Shown: positions 1 through 10,312 of the stretch, one piece after another | How the letters are laid out: every line of letters begins with the position of its first letter | How positions within the stretch are numbered: position 1 is the stretch's first letter | Assembly (NCBI RefSeq): GCF_000203795.2 | Contig: NW_006281104.1 | Span: 19,936 to 83,935 of the forward strand | Length of the DNA stretch: 64,000 nucleotides | DNA from: Batrachochytrium dendrobatidis JAM81 | Lineage: Eukaryota > Chytridiomycota > Chytridiomycetes > Rhizophydiales | Reading direction: 5' to 3' | Made by a program: the position numbers and the translations under genes | Notes under the pieces: model-generated | Told to the model about the DNA's origin: nothing | What the model saw: the letters and a program-made list of their open reading frames with translations, nothing else | Databases searched by the model: none

Positions 1-420
1 AATTTCCATACCCATATTCCTCATTATTTTTTCGACTCTACTCAGCCTTTGCTGAGGTGTGAGAATGGGCCGTTCATTCTCTGGGATATAGTTTTTAGGA
101 AGATGGCAGACGTCGTCATATAGTGTGTTGTCAAATATATCATCATCTGACTGTTTGGACTCAGAGTATGACGATGATTCATCGGACTGTTCAACAGAGC
201 TGTCCAAACCATCAGAATCTATAGTCGACTGAGCTACATCATGATTGGTTCCAGTTGATTGTTGTTCTGTTCCAGTTGAAGTGCAAATACCAGTGTGTTG
301 CTGCATGTGTGTTGAACATTCTTTTACAGGTTCTGATTCGATGGCATACGGACGATCGATGACTACTGCACTGACTGTCACTGACAATAGCGACAACACA
401 ATAGTCGATATGAATTTCAT
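1..420 (-). CDS. Secreted protein, N-terminal part (cut by window edge)
   Basis: The minus strand is open from an ATG at 420 to position 1 with no stop, giving 140 residues of a protein whose C-terminus lies outside the window. It begins MKFISTIVLSLLSVTVSA, a clear signal peptide, then runs into a Ser/Thr/Gln- and Asp-rich mature region (SSVEQSDESSSYSESKQSDDD) with three cysteines and a more structured end carrying PKNYIPENERPILTPQQRL. I do not recognise a family. Size, signal and composition resemble the other secreted proteins of this left region (MKFTII at 10263, MHLFTII at 8941), so I infer an exported lineage-specific protein. The ATG is chosen because it directly precedes the signal peptide. 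Confidence 0.75.
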   Translation of the reverse strand, partial: MKFISTIVLSLLSVTVSAVVIDRPYAIESEPVKECSTHMQQHTGICTSTGTEQQSTGTNHDVAQSTIDSDGLDSSVEQSDESSSYSESKQSDDDIFDNTLYDDVCHLPKNYIPENERPILTPQQRLSRVEKIMRNMGMEI

Positions 421-2683
421 CCTGTTGACGAGAATGAATGTGATAAAGCTTGTTGATTGGTAGGACAATTCTTGGTAATGAATGGGTCAGTTGTGGATAT
501 GCACTATGCTTTTATGGTGGTTAAATATATAATCAAGACATACGGGTTATACAAGCTTACGCAGCAACAACTCGACCGCCATTTAGGTATATGTAGCATA
601 GATACTCATGTGTAGGCTGTTTTATGCACAACTCTTCAGCCATTGAATGAAACAGGACTCATAGTCAAGGACTGGTGACCCTAATACATATACTAAAGAA
701 TATGTCAAGATCGATTGGCATGATCAGTCAGTTTCAGGTTACGGTCAGTATAGGGTAACAGTTTACCCACACAACAGCTGGTCAAATATTAGTGGTAAAA
801 TCCTTCAAACGGCTCTGCCTCAACACTTGATCTAGTGATATGATACTGTGTTGCAGTCCTGTTCAATGCAGTATGGATTGATGGTCATATCAGCAGTATC
901 AATACTTTATGCCAACTGTAATACTTTCAATACGCAAACTCAAAGTATTGCCAATGATTAGAAAAGCTTCAACAGAACTCTTGAACTGTCAATTGTCATG
1001 CTATCAATAGTATGAACATCCGACTCAATACTGTACATGACTGGTTGTCAAGAGTCTTGCAGCATTTACTTGGCAAACTGGGTTCCTGTTTCGATTATAC
1101 AAACATGACATCAAACACATGTCCACTTTGGAATAAGACGTTGAGTTGAATGTCCAGCAATATACAAAAATATACAAAAACAGCACGAATTGAATGTCAA
1201 AACTCGATTACTAACAATTTCAAATCTACAGAAACGAATACGACAACTTGCAGTCTAGTCATGTAAACGGAATACTAACAGTGTTGGTGTGTAATAAACA
1301 GTCAGTGTCATGGACTGATTGACAATACAGTGGTGTTGTTGGTGGTGATTGACATGCATGGTTGCATTACTGACATGTGTCATGATTGTTGTTGAACTAG
1401 ATTGCGATCGTATCTGTGATTCAGAATACAACAAATGTGTGTACAGAGTTGTATTGACAACATTGACAGTCCAACACAATACATGAATGTGGGTTCAAAC
1501 TTGGTGACCATACAATGTATGACTACCAAATGTGTCGAGTATCCATGCGGGATACTAAATGGTAATATGTGATGATCCAAGGGACTCGTATCACCAATGT
1601 TTGTGTGCCATAATTCCACTATTTGACTTGGTAAACAATATGAATTACACCTATTGATCAATTTACTTTTCTGATTGCTCATCATACATTCTACTTGTTC
1701 GTGTCACCAATATACAAACAATCAATTACTACAAGACTGACTATAACTCATATTTATTAATAAATGACTCTTCCAACCATTTCAACATATTATTGTTTTA
1801 TTACATCTTTTCATTATCATTGAAAACCCCAAGTCTGCTGATCCTGAATTATTGTGCAACTCCCATTACACTTTTGATTTGTTATTTTCTGTCAACTACT
1901 AACAGTCACAGATCATACACACTCCATTTAAATTAATATAAATCAGATTACACAAAACTCCAATAGAGTTGTTGGTTGTTGATGGACAAGTTGGATATAA
2001 AGTTGTTTTCAATCAATCCGTTGGCAATCATGATAGCATACTTTGATTTGTATGTATGCAATACTGCTGTCATATTGTGTATGATGTTTTCTATTTCTAC
2101 AAACACATTCCATTTCCAGCTGTTTTCTTTGCAGACATTTGATGTTGTGTAACAATGAGGGTGTAAAATGTAGTACAGAAATAGACGACTAAATTACAAT
2201 TATTCCAACAGATTTAGCACTCTTGTTCAAGTAAAACAGTATCATCCGATGCTCATTATACACTACTTGTACGTTGAATCATGCCAATCACTTGCTACTT
2301 TAACAAGCATGAAATATCACAACACATATTGATGACCAACTAATATCCGAGTGTCAACTTATTGCAGTCTCAGTTTATACTCATTTCTTAACCCTAACCC
2401 TTGACCATAACCCTTTTCAGAGTGAAGCTTTCAATCAACCATATGATATTTGAATACACAGGTGGCGGTTTAATCAAAATTGTGGATCACCATATAAAGG
2501 GAGATCCCTTCAAAGTTTGGCATTGATCACAAATCACCATTCAACCCTGACAACAACACTAACCCTTAGGACGGTTATTCAAGGAATATGCTTTTAATAT
2601 CATTCATTCAATAATGGATATAAATATAGTTCAAAAACCGACTTGTTGAATGACATTACAACTTGCTCAACCAAACCAGTAGA
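421..2683. other. Gene-free spacer, no supported gene
   Basis: About 2.2 kb separates two divergently oriented secreted-protein genes. The open frames on the minus strand between 1255 and 1685 translate into His/Ser/Thr-rich low-complexity sequence without recognisable motifs, and I treat them as chance. The first 130 bases should hold the promoter of the minus-strand gene (AT-rich TTAAATATATAATC at 521-534). The last 250 bases should hold that of the plus-strand gene. Short telomere-like words (AACCCTAACCC, 2390-2400) occur without forming an array. Confidence 0.5.
2619..2626 (+). promoter_or_regulatory. Probable TATA box of the secreted gene at 2684
   Basis: TATAAATA lies 58 nt before the ATG of the 2684 gene. 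The two other complete secreted-protein genes nearby have a TATA element at a similar distance, which supports it being functional. This is a motif call only. Confidence 0.5.
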
Positions 2684-3568
2684 ATGAAACTCGCAGTTGC
2701 TGTATTGTCATCGATCTTGCTTGCCCTCTCGGTTACTACAGCCAATCCAGTCAATCCCAGTGCAACTACAGATGTTGAAACTAGCATTTCAACCGTCATT
2801 CCCAGTGCAACTACAAGTACTGAAGCTAGCACCTCGTCAACTCCTAATCCAAAAGGTATAGGCTTGGGTGCTCTTGATCCACTTCCAGGTAACGTCAAGG
2901 AATTGCTCAAGGAATACGTAAAGATACAGGATAATCGTAATCAGCAAAGAAAAATATGTTGGTTGTTACAATCTCAATCTGACATTCAACGTAAGGTGGT
3001 AATGGGCTTGGAAAAAAAGCTTGAAACTCTGGAAAAGAAACCTCAAGGAAAAGGTGGCAGTTCAAAACACAATGACAAGATTCGAAAGGCTGAGTCTAAT
3101 CTTGAAAAACAATATTCCAAATTTGTCAAACTTCAAAGAAGTCTTTATGAGTGCGAGTCTGAGATTGATGATCTTGCACAAAAAGAATGGGAAATCAATC
3201 AACATATTGCGAGTCTCGTTTTCGGAACCACTACGAATGTTGCAACAGTTGATTTCCAAACTTCTACTATCAAAGAAATGCCTTCCGTTAAAGATTACCT
3301 TGAAAAGCAATCATTAAAAAACAAGGATCTTGACCGAAAATCTGGTGGTCGACGAAAGCATCGAAAATCTGGTGATCAACGAAAACACAAAGATTTTCAA
3401 CCATTATTGAATGAAGAATCGGATGATGCATCCGATGAAGAATCTGGATCTGGATCCTCTAGGCAGAAAGTGCCCTCCAAAAAACGGAAAAGGGTTTCCA
3501 AGCTTATGGATGGATTGGGATCATTCTTTAAGCGACCCGGAGATGACGATCGCGAACCATTGACTTGA
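2684..3568 (+). CDS. Secreted protein with basic, NLS-like tail
   Basis: Single-exon gene of 294 residues. The ATG at 2684 was chosen over an in-frame TTG 21 nt upstream because it starts the signal peptide MKLAVAVLSSILLALSVTTA. A Ser/Thr/Pro-rich linker (about residues 20-55) follows, then a long charged helical region (about 65-180) rich in Lys, Glu and Gln with two Cys (ICWL, YECES) that looks coiled-coil. A strongly basic tail repeats RKH units, then an acidic Ser patch (EESDDASDEESGSGSS), then PSKKRKRVSK. This layout matches signal-peptide protein families that I associate with Batrachochytrium, which is knowledge of the family and not a search result. Function is unknown. The nuclear-localisation-like stretch is odd for a secreted protein. 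Confidence 0.8.
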   Translation: MKLAVAVLSSILLALSVTTANPVNPSATTDVETSISTVIPSATTSTEASTSSTPNPKGIGLGALDPLPGNVKELLKEYVKIQDNRNQQRKICWLLQSQSDIQRKVVMGLEKKLETLEKKPQGKGGSSKHNDKIRKAESNLEKQYSKFVKLQRSLYECESEIDDLAQKEWEINQHIASLVFGTTTNVATVDFQTSTIKEMPSVKDYLEKQSLKNKDLDRKSGGRRKHRKSGDQRKHKDFQPLLNEESDDASDEESGSGSSRQKVPSKKRKRVSKLMDGLGSFFKRPGDDDREPLT

Positions 3569-6255
3569 ATGTTAATCTGGACTCGTTTCAACTGATTCAA
3601 CTATCATTTTATTTAGTTTACAATAAAATTGTATGTGCATGCATTATATCTGGTCATTGTACAGTCTTGGTTGGCATGGTATCATAGTATGCATTGACAC
3701 TTGTATTTCCAATACAATACAGTTGATTGTATATTGCATAGTTGTACACATTGATGATGCTGACATGCATGTGTGTATTGTGTCGATATGATATTGCTTG
3801 ACATGTCGTATTGGCACATGCAACACCAATACCAACAATAGTCATGTGTGTTGATATCAGATCCGACCAATTTGACTGGTTTGACTCGTTGATTGTGGTA
3901 TCAAAATGGTTGCATCAATAGCTTGACTGATCACACACATCAGTTGCAGTATCAACTTTGTCGTGTGTCAAGTACCATATGTTGATGTATCCAGTGATCG
4001 TATACTGGTTGATTGGTGCAATATGATCACACATACTAATGGAATGTGATAATCATGATATTTGCAGCAGTATACCATATTAAACTGATCCAATACATGC
4101 ACGGTTTGAACATATCACACACATTACAATAAATGGCATGATACATACATCAACTCCATCAATATTAAATCTCATTGTGTAGCATTTCTTGATATCACCA
4201 CCCAATTCAACGGGTGATCATTTTGACAACCTATTGTTTGATTGACTGGCAATCCCAATTGGTGGATGTAATGCAAGTCGAACTGCAGCAACCGCTTGTA
4301 ACGCATTCTAGAGTAATCAGCATTGTATCGAGTAGTGTGATGAAAATGGGTTGAATCTGGTACATGATTGCCGTTTTATAATGACGGCAGCTTCAAGGGT
4401 GACAATCGGCACTTTTCAAATGAATGATCAGAAAAAAAGCCAAATACACCATGTAGGGTGGATTAATATACAAGCATCACTGTTGGTGTATAATTAACCT
4501 CGGTAGTATGTTGTGTTGATATTCCCAATTGTAGTGATGTATCCAGTGATCAGGTAGTGCCATTATGGATAATTATCATCGCATCTACAATCCATTACCA
4601 CAGCATACACTGTCACTGTATACCAAGTATTTGACTGATTGTTCAATTGGTCATGTTTTTTGACCAGCATCCATCTGTGCACTGTTTAGATTGGTCCCAT
4701 TTGTCATTTATCAGTCAATTTGTATACAGGTCGGGTCATCCAACGACTTGCTATCATGCAAATTCAAATACAGTCTATGCAACAGTCGGTTGTTTTTTGT
4801 GTATATCCAGATTGAACTACCAATAATGGTTACTGCACACAAAGTCACCCAATATCCTGTCAATTATGGTTGTGATTGTATTCCACATCCAATTCTAGAT
4901 TGTAATCACAACCACAATTACCGTGTTTGATCGAGTGATGTTTTGCATTGATCATGGTATCATACATCACGATACTGCCAGATTACTGCACACAATTCAT
5001 GATCAATACAAATGCATTACTGATTGACACTGATCGACACCATATATACAGTCAGGCAGTACAACAAATCACCAGCATGCCATTGACCGTGTTGCAATAC
5101 AATTGTCCAATATATCATGCTGTATGTTGTATCGAGTCGCGATATACAACAGTATTACTGACTGAACACAAGTCACAACTGCAAGTATTCATGTGGCAAT
5201 GGACTGACATTGGTGTTGATATCGAATTGATTGACTAATCGATCATCATCAATTGCATCAGTGATTGGTATATGCAACTGATATACACCATGTCCGAGTC
5301 TGATACATGTCGATATATGCGTGTCAATCAGCAATGCAGATTTGTGGCCATTACAGTCGAATGTGAGTCGAGTCGATCACTAAGCCAACCAATCAATGAT
5401 TGCATTCTAAATGTAGTGCGATTTGATACAACATGACAATATATCTTCCAACAGGTTCAACACCGATATCCAATACATCACACATGAATACACTGCATAT
5501 ACAAGCAGTAGCAATGACCAATCAAACCAAACAGTGACAGAGTTACTCATCAACATATACTCGATCATCAGTCGAATCTGCATATATCAACTAGTTGCAA
5601 CACGTCATAATCAATGTGGATTGTATTGTCCACCAATCGATCATGACAGCTAATCAATACCAATCATATAGTCAACACAATCACCAACATATCCATGGTT
5701 GTTGACTTGCGGTTACAACTCGTCAATTGCATCCAATGTTACAGGCGATGCACATCTGATTACTGCAAATCAACAACTTGTCAAGCATATCATAGTGTGC
5801 ATTGCCAACAGACCATGCAATTACAAATCAATGTATACGTGATCAACATTTGATATTTGATGGTGATGAGTCAACCATGATTGATTGTATCATACAACTA
5901 ATACAGTTGCATTGTCTGGTATTGATGATTGACCCACTCATGTCAAACAGTAACCAATGTGTGTATATCGAGTTTGAGTTGCATGGACACATCAAGGTAT
6001 TTGATAACGAGTCCAACATGATGATACAAACCCAATATTATATGAATATCCAAGTTGATGAATCAAGTCAAGGTTTGCAAAGTGTCGATATGTCAGGTCA
6101 ATCAAACGAACCAGTCAACCATTATATGGTGACTAGTGATGACACGGTTTGAATGTCAACGAGTTGGACAGTCGACAATATGGGTGATTGTGATTTGGTC
6201 AAGCCACAACATTCGTATATCACTAAACCAGTTTGATGTACGTGGTGTAAGAAAT
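3569..6255. repeat. Low-complexity TG/CA-rich spacer block
   Basis: About 2.6 kb from roughly 3640 has a texture unlike the rest of the window. Words such as TTGATTG, GTATTG, CAATAC, CATGTG and GTCGATAT recur on both strands, and the A or T homopolymers that fill other intergenic DNA are almost absent. Related phrases recur, for example GATGTATCCAGTGATC at about 3984 and again at about 4535. Frames are unusually open (for example 5423-5653 and 5802-6152), but the translations are low-complexity and lack domains, so I do not call genes. The block runs directly into the Dicer-like fragment. Confidence 0.45.
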
Positions 6256-7395
6256 ATGCATAAACTCGTTGATACCATACACTATAACCATTCAGGAACG
6301 GGAAAACTGGGTAGCATGTTTCAACGGCTTGAATTTTTAGGAGATGCAGTGCTTTCTTACCTTGTAATGCAACATTTGTATAAAATTACACCACCGTTGA
6401 ATCCAGGTGGATTATCAAAACTTTGCGCTGAGCTTGTTTGCAATCAATTTCTGGCATGTGTGTCGATTCAAATTGGGTTGGTAAAGTATATACGCCATAC
6501 AGATATGACTATGGAAGCAGCAATCGGGCGGTTTGCTACATGGGTTCAAGGCTATCTTGCATCTGAATCATCTACTCCATTACCAATATCGACGTCAGCT
6601 ACTCAAATTGCCTCTGCTCGATTGTTTTGGAACAAGGGAAATACAGCACCAAAAACTGCAGGTGATGTTTACGAGTCCATGCTAGGTGCTGTATTTGTAG
6701 ATTCTCAATTTGATATACACTGCGTGCAAAGCATGTTTGACATCACAGTGATCTCACCTTGGTGGTGGCGATTCACATCGCTGTTTGGTGGAGAATCAAT
6801 GATATACGAGAACCCAGTTGCTGAATTGCGAACCTTGTCCTATTCATTGTTTAAATGTGTCAAGATAGATTACACGTATGTTTTTTGTCGGGTAAATTTG
6901 ACAACTACAAATCTATTGTCTGCATTTCTGTTGAATACAATTGCCAAAAAGTACTGAAATCCAACTATTTTTAAAAACAAAACATTCAGATATGAATATG
7001 GTCTACATGGAGGTACTACCGCAACTATCACGTATCACAACATGGTATTGGCTCAATGTCTCGGCACTGGGCAACGCGATGCCAAAAAAGCAGCGGCATG
7101 TACAGCCGTCGAGTATGTCAATACGCATAAAGACGAGCTAAAAGACTTGTGCGATTGTGCACATCAGCAAAAACAGGAGTCCACAGAGACAAAAGTATAT
7201 GCAGCCGATAGCATCATTTGTTTTGATTCAGACAAGGACAAGCCGACACGGTCTAATAAGGAATCGGCTCGGCTTTCTATCGAGTATGCAACAACTACTG
7301 ATCAACAAGATCCGGCAAGTGATTGGGGTGAGTCTGTTGATCAAGCAACACATGCACCACTTGAATCTATTGCAATTTCACCCGATACTTTGTAA
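6256..7395 (+). pseudogene. 5'-truncated Dicer-like fragment (RNase IIIb + dsRBD)
   Basis: The frame shows an RNase III domain: QRLEFLGDAVLSYLVMQHLY, then a helical core, then PKTAGDVYESMLGAVFVDS. This pattern and the long insert between the motifs fit the second RNase III domain of Dicer. The acidic catalytic positions (E and D of EFLGD; D and E of DVYES) are present. A GTATGT intron (6876-6989) joins in frame to a double-stranded RNA-binding domain (YEYGLHGG, then GQRDAKKAAACTAVEY). An 86-residue Asp/Ser-rich tail follows. Clear homology begins only near 6300. The helicase, PAZ and RNase IIIa parts, and the first helix of this domain, are absent upstream, where the TG/CA-rich block lies. 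An ATG at 6256 could still start a short RNase III-dsRBD protein, so pseudogene versus minimal gene is undecided. Confidence 0.6.
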
Positions 7396-7530
7396 TGCAC
7401 GAGTCGAAGCATGTTGAAGGCTTATCGTGCAGTAATGATTGCGCATCCATCCACACTGCAATAGAGATCCACTCCACAACTGCAACCATAGTAATGAACC
7501 AGTCTAATTATAATCTTGAAATATCGAGAA

Positions 7531-8085
7531 TTAATATATTGCAGCTTGACCAAATTTGTAATCGTCATCATCCATCATATCTGCTGCAGAATAACTGGAT
7601 GAGCCAATATTAGCAACACGTCCTCGAGTCTTGCTTTTAGGAGTCGAGTTGGATACCTTTCCTGCTTTCTTGGAGCGTAATACAGCTTTAGTCTTTCCAG
7701 CAGCAGTGGGTTTATCACCTAACCGGTCAATAAGCCGCTTGCCAAGACGATTCTCAATTGGACCTGGTTTGGGTCCAAGACGCTTTACAAGGGGTTTGAC
7801 CACTGAAATGGTCTTGGATGCTTTAGTACGACCATTACTTTGCTTGGTCATCATACTAGCAGCAGAATTGGACATTTTATGACCAGTCTGTTGTTGCTGC
7901 TTCAAGAGAGTTGCAGCAGTCTTTGCATCAAGTCTTTTGTTAAAAGTGGATGGCTCAAGTCTTTTCTGAACAGTTGTAGAGGATGATGGATGAACTGCTC
8001 GAGTCTTGGCAGCAACAGCTCTATCCCTTTCAATCAATGCAAACCTTGAGGCGAATACAGCATGAGCATCGTTAATACAAACCAT
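7531..8085 (-). CDS. Small basic protein with repeated R-L-G motifs
   Basis: Single-exon 184-residue protein from an ATG at 8085, convergent with the Dicer-like fragment (136 bp apart). It is Lys/Arg-rich with almost no hydrophobic core. A central cluster reads VKRLGPKPGPIENRLGKRL then DRLG, preceded by QKRLEPSTFNKRLD. It ends with an acidic MMDDDDYKFG tail. Short basic proteins with repeated RLG/KRL elements and a terminal acidic motif occur among nuclear RNA-binding and mRNA-export adaptors, but I cannot name the family. There is no signal peptide, unlike its neighbours. Codon use looks like a real gene and the frame is open throughout. Confidence 0.6.
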   Translation of the reverse strand: MVCINDAHAVFASRFALIERDRAVAAKTRAVHPSSSTTVQKRLEPSTFNKRLDAKTAATLLKQQQQTGHKMSNSAASMMTKQSNGRTKASKTISVVKPLVKRLGPKPGPIENRLGKRLIDRLGDKPTAAGKTKAVLRSKKAGKVSNSTPKSKTRGRVANIGSSSYSAADMMDDDDYKFGQAAIY

Positions 8086-8246
8086 TTACACGTAGCAATG
8101 GCTGAATACTATCATTCTAGCCAACACTACTTACCGCTCAGCCAATGTCATGATAATATATCGACAAGATCTGAACCAACTTCAAACTTTATTTAATCAT
8201 TCTGCATACTGGATGATATGCCAAGGAATTCAGTTCAATATAAGCC

Positions 8247-8941
8247 TCAACAGTTCCATGAAGTTCCCGAAACACTATTCCATCCCAACTGTGCTCCATA
8301 CGCTGTATTAATCTGGCATGCTGCCGAATTGAATGTTGTCAGCGCATTTTGGGTTGCAGTCTGTAGATACAGCGCATTGGCATGTGCTGCAGCTTGCTGA
8401 TTAGCAGCGGCTATATTATTCCAAATAGCCTGATTCTATAATGGGTTTACATGTTAATATTTAGAATAGTAACTCAACCCTTCGAGTTTAAAGTTACCTG
8501 AAGTGCGAGATTTTGCTGCAGAGCAATCATTGCATTATAATAATTGCTATCGTTGTCCCAGTAAGTAGACAAACAACCAGCATTCCACAAAACATTTCCA
8601 TAACTAGCCAGATTGGTATTCCAGTTCTGCCACTGAGCCCAGTATACAGATGGATCAACCACTGGTGCCGCGGCTGCACCACCAACAGCATTGGCCGAAG
8701 CAATAGCTACGCCATTGGTTGCTATGGCAGTAGCAGTGGCCTGAACTTGTGCTTGAATGGCTGTTTGTTGTTGCTGCATGGTGGTATGAAACTGCATCGC
8801 AGCAGTCCCATATTGATCAAGAGTGTATGGACAACCTGTGCCCAAATCGCGTTTCTCAGTCGTGTAACCCATAGTAGTATAAGATGGAATGGCTGCTGCG
8901 ATCTGCACCATCACTGCAGTTATAATAGTAAACAGATGCAT
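8247..8941 (-). CDS. Secreted Ala/Gln-rich protein, two exons
   Basis: Exon 1 runs 8941-8498 and exon 2 8435-8247. The intron (8497-8436) has CAG|GTAACT and TATAG and keeps phase 0, giving about 210 residues. The ATG at 8941 starts the signal peptide MHLFTIITAVMVQIAAA; the longer frame begins at a TTG and is not used. The mature protein is rich in Ala, Gln, Asn and Tyr, with a helical Gln/Ala stretch (about residues 50-90), aromatic YWAQWQNW and YWDNDSNYYNA motifs, four cysteines, and a Cys as the last residue (GTSWNC). I do not recognise the family. A TATA box and a secreted neighbour in the same orientation suggest shared regulation. Confidence 0.75.
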
Positions 8942-8987
8942 TTTATAAATAGCCAAGATTGGTTGATCAATAAAGATAGTGTATTGG

Positions 8988-8995
8988 CTTTTATA
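8988..8995 (-). promoter_or_regulatory. Probable TATA box of the secreted gene at 8941
   Basis: TATAAAAG on the minus strand, 46 nt before the ATG of the two-exon secreted gene. This spacing matches the neighbouring secreted gene. Confidence 0.5.
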
Positions 8996-9240
8996 TTCCT
9001 CAACTGCAAGGTTTTATTCCCACATTCGAATCAAATACAGCTTTACAATACATTCCAACAAATAATAAAATAGCTTAAACATCCTTCAAGTCAATATTAC
9101 AAATTCACATACATGCAAGTTGAGTTTATTGTGTCAAAGTGTGAACAGAGTTGCAAAAATATATCAAGCATGGGAAAATTCCCAGTCTGGATATAATAAG
9201 CTTTTTAGGTGTGCTAACAAAAAATGGGTAGATTCAATTA

Positions 9241-10263
9241 TTACATGCCTACACCATATCCCGCACCAACTCCTGCACCGTATCCAGCTCCTGATCCTGC
9301 TCCCCACCATCGTCGTTCCAAGCGTGTATTATCTTGAACACCTTTACACTCACCAATCTTGGAATCACAGCTGCCTAGTTGCTTGGCACGACATGATAGC
9401 GATTTGGACTGCAATTCAAGTTTTGCCGTGGCTTCACGAACACGATCAAGTTGCTGCAGTAGCTGTGTTTTTTGGTTACCTTGATATTGCTGTCCAAGAT
9501 TAGATGATGCACAGTCCAACAATGCAAGTTTTTGCAATGCAATGCCACGTATGAATCCACGAACTGCATTAGCTCGATCTACTGCTGCAGACTTGTCTTC
9601 ACCACACGACACATCACTCTTGATTGCATTTTCTTGACATGTGGAAGCCGCATTGATTCCAGTACATGATGGTTTCATACCGCTCTTGACATCAGACCAT
9701 GAATCCATAACCAATGGACTAGCAGTCGTGAATCTGACCATATTGTTGCCAAGACGATCATTCAAATCATGCAAACGAGTCAATGCATCATGACGTGCAC
9801 CAAATGATGAATCAAACGATGAATCAGGCATTGCTGGTTGTTGAATACTGGATGCGTGCAATCTATCCAGCATGTCACGGATGGTTGACATTTGTTGTTG
9901 GATTACATTTTGCAAATTCTGGATGGTGTTTGCGTAATCATCAACTGAACAGACGGATGATTGATGTGGAATATCAATGTTTTGAGTATCAGCAGTGTTT
10001 TGTGGAAATACTGGTTTTGAAAACGTTGGAGCTGAAAAAATTGGGATTTTGGCTGCATCCTGAATGGCAGGTCCAGATTCAGACTCAGATCCAAAACCAG
10101 ACTCAGATGACAGGCCAGGACCAGATCCAGATCCAGTATCGATACCAGTGTTTTGATTTTGGTTGATAGACGGTGCATTAAACTGGAGTCTGTCATTGAT
10201 GGCAGGAACAGCAATGACTGCAGAAGCAGTGATAATCACAGTCGAAATAATAGTAAACTTCAT
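9241..10263 (-). CDS. Secreted protein, helical core and Gly-rich tail
   Basis: Single-exon gene of 340 residues. The ATG at 10263 gives the signal peptide MKFTIISTVIITASAVIA; the longer frame upstream starts at TTG. A low-complexity Ser/Gly/Glu linker (SGSGPGLSSESGFGSESESG) follows, then a Cys-containing helical domain (about residues 105-310) with NLQNVIQQQMSTIRDMLDRL and seven or more Cys (for example STCQEN, DVSCGED, LLDCAS, LSCRAKQLGSC, ECKG). The end is basic-aromatic ERRWW followed by a GAG/GYG-rich tail. The even Cys content and the signal suggest an extracellular disulfide-bonded protein. No family is recognised. It lies 300 bp upstream of, and parallel to, the secreted gene at 8941. 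Confidence 0.75.
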   Translation of the reverse strand: MKFTIISTVIITASAVIAVPAINDRLQFNAPSINQNQNTGIDTGSGSGPGLSSESGFGSESESGPAIQDAAKIPIFSAPTFSKPVFPQNTADTQNIDIPHQSSVCSVDDYANTIQNLQNVIQQQMSTIRDMLDRLHASSIQQPAMPDSSFDSSFGARHDALTRLHDLNDRLGNNMVRFTTASPLVMDSWSDVKSGMKPSCTGINAASTCQENAIKSDVSCGEDKSAAVDRANAVRGFIRGIALQKLALLDCASSNLGQQYQGNQKTQLLQQLDRVREATAKLELQSKSLSCRAKQLGSCDSKIGECKGVQDNTRLERRWWGAGSGAGYGAGVGAGYGVGM

Positions 10264-10304
10264 AATAGACAAATTAACGAGCATGTTATACACCAAATCA
10301 GATG

Positions 10305-10312
10305 TTTTTATA
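10305..10312 (-). promoter_or_regulatory. Probable TATA box of the secreted gene at 10263
   Basis: TATAAAAA on the minus strand, 41 nt before the ATG of the 340-residue secreted protein. It is one of three similarly placed TATA elements in this region. Confidence 0.5.

Noticed and set aside
1255..1685. Two overlapping minus-strand open frames
   Set aside because: They are low-complexity His/Ser/Thr-rich translations in different frames with no signal peptide or motif and no coding-like context.
5802..6152. Open frame of 116 codons before the Dicer-like fragment
   Set aside because: The translation is low-complexity and has no domain. The openness follows from the unusual base texture of the whole block.
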